Below, piece after piece: positions 14,202-18,283 of a DNA stretch of 18,283 nucleotides. The position numbers and the translations under genes were made by a program. The DNA is from Thiopontia sp013349825 (GTDB taxonomy: Bacteria; Pseudomonadota; Gammaproteobacteria; GCF-002020875): NCBI GenBank assembly GCA_963981015.1, contig CAXCCG010000056.1, positions 1 through 18,283 of the forward strand, in the 5' to 3' direction. A model generated the notes under the pieces. The model did no database searches. It was not told the DNA's origin and saw only the letters and a program-made list of their open reading frames with translations. The stretch's first letter is position 1; each line of letters begins with the position of its first letter.

Positions 14202-16186
14202 AACAACCTCCGATTCAATCTCTGTGGAATGCAGCCGATGCCGCACAATGTAACGATGACCTGGCGCTGCGCGTCTACAGCTCACGCCTGTTGGGGCAGA
14301 ATCCCAATCTGGTACTACATGGCGGGGGTAACACCTCGGTCAAGATCAGCGAGACCAATCTGGTTGGTGAGCAGGAGGAGATCCTCTATGTAAAAGGGAG
14401 TGGTTGGGACCTCGCTACCATCGAGGCCCCCGGTTTTGCTCCGGTACGGCTGGAACCGATGAAGAAGCTGGCCAAGCTGAAGTCACTCAGTGATCCACAG
14501 ATGGTCAATGAGCTGAAGACCCAGATGACCTTGGCAGGTGCGCCTTCGCCCTCTGTAGAGACCATTCTCCATGCGGTACTGCCCTACAAGTTTGTCGACC
14601 ACACCCACGCCGATGCAGTGGTCACTTTGACCAATACCGCAGATGGTGAACAGCGTATCCGTGAACTCTATGGTGACAAGGTGATTATTGTCCCTTACGT
14701 GATGCCCGGCTTTGATCTGGCTCGAACCATTGGGGTGCAGTATGAGCGAGAGGCGACCGAGCAGACCATCGGCATGATTCTGCTCAACCACGGGGTCTTC
14801 TCCTTCAGTGACTCTGCTGAAGAGTCCTATGAGCGGATGGTTGAGCTGGTATCGATGGCAGAGCAGAGTCTGATGGCGCAGGAAGCGTGGGAGGTGGATC
14901 AGGAGTCCGGTAGCGCTCCCGAGGGAGAACAGCGTCAAGCGGTCGCTACACTACGTGCCGAGATATCCAAAGCAGCAGGTCGTCCAATGTTGGTGCAGAT
15001 GAGCGAGAGTGAGGCTGGGTATCGTTTTGCACAGCATCCACAACTTGAATCTATCGCCACTCGCGGCCCAGTCACCCCGGACCATGTACTGCGCACCAAA
15101 CGTATCCCGATGGTGGGGCGTGATGTCGCCGCCTATGTACAAGGCTACAGTGACTACTTTAGCCAACATGCCCCTAATGCAAAAGAGGAGAAGAGCATGC
15201 TTGATCCTGCACCACGTGTGGTGGTGGATCGTGAACTGGGCTTCTGTGCTATTGGCAAGAGTGCCTCCGAGGTGGGAATTGTCTCGGACCTCTATGAGCA
15301 GACTATGACTTGCATCTTACGGGCCGAGAGCATCGGTGGTTGGCAGGCGCTTCCCGCCAATGACATCTTCGATCTGGAGTATTGGGATCTGGAGCAGGCC
15401 AAACTGCAAAAAGGGGGCAACTTACCCGCATTTCAAGGTGAAGTGGTACTGATCACTGGTGCCGCCTCAGGTATTGGTAAAGCGTGTGTTGAATCCTTTC
15501 TCCAACGTGGTGCTGCAGTGGTCGGGTTAGACATCAATCCGCTCATTGAAACACGGGTTGATTCTCCGGCCTTCCTGGGGATCGCCGGAGATATCGCTGA
15601 TGAGTCTACACAGCAGGCTGCACTGGAGCAGGCAGTACGCCGCTTTGGTGGACTCGATATGGTGGTACTGAATGCAGGGATGTTCCCCGGTGGAACCCAC
15701 ATTGCGGATCTCAAAACAGAGGATTGGCAGCAGGTACTACGGGTCAATCTCGATGCAAATCTTGCGTTGATGCGTGAAAGCTACCCATTGTTAAGGTTGG
15801 CCCCGAATGGTGGACGCATGGTGGTGATGGGGTCAAAGAATGTATTGGCGCCGGGTGCAGGTGCAGCCGCCTATTCTGCATCCAAGGCCGCGTTGACCCA
15901 GTTGATGCGTATTGCTGCATTTGAGTGGGGAGGCGATGGGATTCGTATCAATGCACTGCATCCTGATGCGGTGTTTGATACCGGGATCTGGACCGAAGAG
16001 GTGTTGCAGGCACGTGCAACGCACTATGGCATGAGCGTGGAAGAGTATAAGACCCGCAATGTACTCAAGGTCGAGGTGACCAGCCGAGACGTAGCTGAGT
16101 TGAGTGCCGAGATGTGTGGCCCACTATTTGCCAAAACTACAGCCGCTCAACTACCGGTTGATGGGGGAAATGAGCGGGTGATTTAG
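14198..16186 (+). CDS. Bifunctional class II aldolase / short-chain dehydrogenase
   Basis: This 662-residue fusion protein has a class II (zinc) aldolase/adducin domain at about residues 15-235. It has HGGGNTSVK (41-49), the metal-binding H135 and H137 in DHTHAD, and H198 in LNHGVF. A Rossmann-fold dehydrogenase domain runs from about 413 to 660. It has TGAASGIG (420-427), D445 in GLDIN suggesting NAD preference, NAG (492-494), and the catalytic S546, Y559 and K563 (YSASK). This layout is that of RhaD/RhaE-like enzymes, which cleave a sugar phosphate and oxidise the resulting aldehyde. The exact sugar is not clear from sequence; no kinase or isomerase is adjacent. The start at 14198 is set by the ATGA overlap with ampG; a frame from 14147 is only read-through. 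Confidence 0.88.
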   Translation: MKQPPIQSLWNAADAAQCNDDLALRVYSSRLLGQNPNLVLHGGGNTSVKISETNLVGEQEEILYVKGSGWDLATIEAPGFAPVRLEPMKKLAKLKSLSDPQMVNELKTQMTLAGAPSPSVETILHAVLPYKFVDHTHADAVVTLTNTADGEQRIRELYGDKVIIVPYVMPGFDLARTIGVQYEREATEQTIGMILLNHGVFSFSDSAEESYERMVELVSMAEQSLMAQEAWEVDQESGSAPEGEQRQAVATLRAEISKAAGRPMLVQMSESEAGYRFAQHPQLESIATRGPVTPDHVLRTKRIPMVGRDVAAYVQGYSDYFSQHAPNAKEEKSMLDPAPRVVVDRELGFCAIGKSASEVGIVSDLYEQTMTCILRAESIGGWQALPANDIFDLEYWDLEQAKLQKGGNLPAFQGEVVLITGAASGIGKACVESFLQRGAAVVGLDINPLIETRVDSPAFLGIAGDIADESTQQAALEQAVRRFGGLDMVVLNAGMFPGGTHIADLKTEDWQQVLRVNLDANLALMRESYPLLRLAPNGGRMVVMGSKNVLAPGAGAAAYSASKAALTQLMRIAAFEWGGDGIRINALHPDAVFDTGIWTEEVLQARATHYGMSVEEYKTRNVLKVEVTSRDVAELSAEMCGPLFAKTTAAQLPVDGGNERVI

Positions 16187-16209
16187 CCCCTCCCGCTCTT
16201 CATTTCAGG

Positions 16210-16240
16210 AGGCAGGTCATATCAGTGGCCTGCCTTTCAC
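16210..16240 (+). terminator. Hairpin after the aldolase/dehydrogenase gene
   Basis: AGGCAGGTCA (16210-16219) pairs with TGGCCTGCCT (16226-16235) over ten positions, one of them a G-T wobble, around a six-base loop, and is followed by TTTC. The T tract is short, so termination may be partial. Confidence 0.6.
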
Positions 16241-16421
16241 TCCTGTTGCACTTCCTTCGGGAAAGTGTTGGTAACTGAGGTGATCCAGTGTTTGTGATTG
16301 CGTAATTTTCCAGATGCGCAGGGAGGGCTGTCCTCCATATTTTTGCATCCTCTCAGATGGGTAAATTCTCCCTTTTTTCTCTGCTTTCTGAGCGGGCGCC
16401 CGTGTCAGTAGATACGGGTTT

Positions 16422-16437
16422 ATTCAACTTGTTGAAT
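16422..16437. promoter_or_regulatory. Operator-like perfect palindrome upstream of motC
   Basis: ATTCAACTTGTTGAAT has perfect seven-base arms around TT. It overlaps a second dyad, TTGAATTAGTTCAA (16432-16445), so TTCAA/TTGAA half-sites occur three times within 26 bases. This spacing suggests a repressor or activator site, but I cannot name a regulator. Confidence 0.35.
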
Positions 16438-16570
16438 TAGTTCAATTAAATAGCGGTTTCTGCTATTGAAAACAGTGTCTTTTTGAGTTCGTCAGATAAC
16501 AACTGTTTGTGATTTTTTTGGCAAATAAAAGTATTAATAATCAAGTTCTTACGTGTTTTTTTAATTGTAT

Positions 16571-16586
16571 TGGTGTGAATCTTGCA
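16571..16586 (+). promoter_or_regulatory. Possible sigma-54 promoter for motC
   Basis: TGGTGTGAATCTTGCA has GG and GC ten bases apart, as required for the -24/-12 elements, and matches TGG, G and TTGCA of the consensus. It lacks the usual CAC after TGG. An alternative sigma-28-like pair is TAAA at 16630-16633 with GGAGAAAA at 16649-16656. Neither match is strong. Confidence 0.25.
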
Positions 16587-16740
16587 AAAGAGCCAATGCA
16601 CGTCCTGAGCATCATGCTTTTGACGGCATTAAACAATTGAAAAAAACAGGAGAAAATAATCCATTTAATTTGATTTAGTTTCAATGGGTTATGGATGGGT
16701 TAATCAGACGTTGGCAAGGTCTGCCCATTTCATATCGATT

Positions 16741-17538
16741 ATGGATATTCTTACGATATTAGGCATCATTATCGGGGTCGGTGCGATTGTCATTGGCAAC
16801 TCGATGGAAGGAGGTACGGTTAGCTTTTTACTGCAACCGGTACCGCTTTTCATTGTGGTTGGCGGGACCGTCGGGGCTGCGATGGTGCAGAGCTGTACCA
16901 GCTCTTTCAAGCGCGCACTTGCGATGCTGCCGTGGGTCTTTTTCCGTCATCGAGCTGCTTGTGAAATTAGTCTTGTGGATGTCATGGAGTGGAACCGGGT
17001 GCTTCGTGACAAGGGGGTGATCGCCTTTGAGCAGTATGCCGAAAATATTCGGGACCCGTTCGTAAAACGTGCAGTAACACTGATGGCAGATGGTCAATCT
17101 GCGGAGAAGATCGAGTCCACGCTCGAAATTGAGCTGGAAGAGATCCACCACGATGAGATGCTGGCTGTTCAAGTCTACGAGAGCATGGGTGGATATAGCC
17201 CCACGGTCGGCCTGATCGGCGCAATTCTCGGTCTGATTCAGGTGATGCAGAATATCACCAATCCGGAACATCTCGGTCAAGGCATCTCGATTGCATTTGT
17301 TGCAACCATCTATGGACTGCTAATGGCCAATATGGTCTTTATTCCCTTGGCGAAAAAACTGGAGATGCTGGTCAACCTGCGTGCCAGGCACCACGAAATG
17401 ATAACGGCTGCAATTGTCGCGCTTTCACGAAGAGAGAATCCGCAACAGATCACCAGTCGCCTGGAGGCCTACTTGAGTCATATGGTGAATCCGAGATATA
17501 GCCTGACAGATACCAAACCCTCTGGAAAGAAGAAGTAG
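16741..17538 (+). CDS. motC: MotC/PomA-type flagellar stator protein (MotA family)
   Basis: This 265-residue inner-membrane protein forms, with MotB/MotD, the ion channel that drives flagellar rotation. Membrane segments lie at about 2-20, 34-52, 152-170 and 184-204, with the large cytoplasmic loop between the second and third. The conserved channel proline is P154 in GYSPTVGLIGAILGLIQV, and P202 lies in VFIPLAKKL. The opening MDILTILGIIIGVGAIVIGN resembles Pseudomonas MotC and Vibrio PomA more than E. coli MotA, which is about 30 residues longer. I chose ATG 16741 for this match; an upstream ATG at 16684 would add 19 unlikely residues. No clear ribosome binding site is visible before either. 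motD follows after six bases. Confidence 0.9.
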   Translation: MDILTILGIIIGVGAIVIGNSMEGGTVSFLLQPVPLFIVVGGTVGAAMVQSCTSSFKRALAMLPWVFFRHRAACEISLVDVMEWNRVLRDKGVIAFEQYAENIRDPFVKRAVTLMADGQSAEKIESTLEIELEEIHHDEMLAVQVYESMGGYSPTVGLIGAILGLIQVMQNITNPEHLGQGISIAFVATIYGLLMANMVFIPLAKKLEMLVNLRARHHEMITAAIVALSRRENPQQITSRLEAYLSHMVNPRYSLTDTKPSGKKK

Positions 17539-17544
17539 CGTCCC

Positions 17545-18264
17545 ATGATTGAACGAAGACGCGCAACCTACTCTGCTAAATCGAACGCAAATCTGGATCG
17601 GTGGATGGTCTCTTATGCCGACTTTATCACCTTACTCTTTGCCTTTTTTGTGGTGCTGTATGGTATTTCTCAACACTATGAATCCTCTTTCCGTACCGCT
17701 TTTGAAGATCTGCAGGGGCAGTTCGAAAAGACCAAGGCCTACAAAGAGGCAAAAAAGAAGCTGGATAAGAAGGGAAAGACAGCTTCAGCCGATGACATAT
17801 TGGGTAGTCAGCTGGGGCGTGGTGATATGGATGAGGCGCTAATGGATTGGATTGCAGATAAAAAGAAACCGTCTAAATCTAAAAAAAGTAAGAAGATGAC
17901 CAGAAAAGAGAAAAGAATAAAAAGGCAACAAGAGAAGGCGATGAAGGTGCAGTCCATGACGCGCGGAGTGGGGCCGGACAAGCTGGAGATTGTTCCGCTC
18001 GATAGTAAAGAGATGAAGATGCGTAAAGGAAAGTCCAGAATTGAAATTGAGCTGGATAGTAATATCCTCTTTTCCAGTGGTAAGGCACGTCTCTCTAAAG
18101 CAGCAGACCCCATTTTGAAGTATGTGGCGAGCTCATTGGCGGGTATTCCCAACCCAATCCGTATCGAGGGATATACCGATAATGTACCGATCTCTGGCTC
18201 CAAAAAATTCCCCTCTAACTGGGAGCTGTCTGAAGTTACCCCCAATTTTAGGACAGCGACTTAA
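17545..18264 (+). CDS. motD: MotD/MotB-type stator protein, 3' end disrupted
   Basis: The product has one membrane helix at about 26-43, with the proton-carrying aspartate D26 in SYADFITLLFAFF. The segment 68-140 is very rich in lysine (KKKPSKSKKSKKMTRKEKRIKR). An OmpA-like peptidoglycan-binding domain starts near 167 (SRIEIELDSNILFSSG) and reaches RIEGYTDNVP and NWELS at 225-229. There the family sequence stops. After NWELS the frame continues with eleven unrelated residues to a TAA at 18262, within sequence that looks like an insertion-sequence end. Roughly the last quarter to third of the OmpA domain is therefore missing. Without it the stator cannot anchor properly, so this copy is probably inactive unless the insertion is excised. 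Confidence 0.88.
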   Translation: MIERRRATYSAKSNANLDRWMVSYADFITLLFAFFVVLYGISQHYESSFRTAFEDLQGQFEKTKAYKEAKKKLDKKGKTASADDILGSQLGRGDMDEALMDWIADKKKPSKSKKSKKMTRKEKRIKRQQEKAMKVQSMTRGVGPDKLEIVPLDSKEMKMRKGKSRIEIELDSNILFSSGKARLSKAADPILKYVASSLAGIPNPIRIEGYTDNVPISGSKKFPSNWELSEVTPNFRTAT

Positions 18265-18283
18265 GACAATTTTTATGCATAAT
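18231..18283. mobile_element. End of an IS3-family-like insertion sequence (partial)
   Basis: From 18231 the sequence reads TGAAGTTACCCCC, then AATTTTA and GGACAG. It begins with TGA, has a C run, and ends the repeat in GGACA, the typical form of IS3-family terminal repeats; it is close to the end of IS3 itself. It starts exactly where the MotD protein loses family similarity (codon 229). Transposase genes would lie beyond the window edge. Confidence 0.7.

Larger units (their letters stand above)
16187..16740. other. 554-bp gene-free region ahead of motC
   Basis: I see no convincing coding frame here. The left part holds the aldolase terminator and a small hairpin followed by ATATTTTT (GGAGG 16322-16326, CCTCC 16332-16336). 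A third hairpin, CCCGTGT (16399-16405) with ATACGGG (16412-16418), is followed by TTTATT. Overlapping dyads around 16422-16447 and a dyad AATAGC...GCTATT (16449-16467) come next. The right part is AT-rich and holds possible motC promoter elements. Confidence 0.5.

Noticed and set aside
14483..14938. Reverse-strand open frame of 151 codons
   Set aside because: It lies entirely inside the aldolase domain of the bifunctional gene and its translation shows no family motif.
1..18283. CRISPR array, tRNA or rRNA genes
   Set aside because: No regularly spaced direct repeats, and no cloverleaf or ribosomal RNA sequence, were seen by eye on either strand.

Overview
The window looks like chromosomal DNA from a motile gammaproteobacterium that can reduce nitric oxide. 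Evidence for this is a nor accessory cluster, an EfpL-type EF-P paralogue, a class II ribonucleotide reductase split into NrdJa and NrdJb (an arrangement known from Pseudomonas), and a MotC/MotD-type stator. Base composition is moderate, with AT-rich islands at about 11900-12800 and 16400-16740. The species cannot be named from sequence alone.

Layout, left to right. (1) 1-3633, + strand: the tail of an unknown gene, a terminator-like hairpin, then norE-norF-norQ-norD, the accessory proteins of a nitric oxide reductase. The NorCB subunits themselves are not in the window. (2) 3646-3803: a 158-bp palindromic, MITE-like element in the gap between two convergent transcription units. (3) 6832-3822, - strand: cbpA-degQ-efpL, a protein quality control and translation cluster (co-chaperone, periplasmic protease, EF-P paralogue). 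(4) 6833-7187: a divergent regulatory region with two DnaA boxes and an NrdR box. (5) 7188-10831, + strand: nrdJa-nrdJb-mlaC. (6) A 43-codon membrane mini-gene and a bidirectional terminator. (7) 11805-11164, - strand: pyrE. A second MITE-like element (11817-11975) lies just 11 bp upstream of its start codon. (8) 12021-12797: AT-rich hypothetical ORFs, possibly remnants. (9) 12810-16186, + strand: an AmpG-type permease overlapping by ATGA a bifunctional class II aldolase/short-chain dehydrogenase. (10) 16187-16740: a 554-bp gene-free region with hairpins and an operator-like palindrome. (11) 16741 to the end: motC-motD. motD is cut near its end at about 18231 by what looks like the terminus of an IS3-family insertion sequence.

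The strongest unexplained signals are the following. Two palindromic elements, 158 and 159 bp, have different terminal repeats but the same concentric design and an AATAG...CTATT core, and one of them forms the pyrE leader. The promoter region of the B12-dependent reductase couples DnaA and NrdR sites. The flagellar motor gene motD is interrupted. I did not find a clear new defence or metabolic system.
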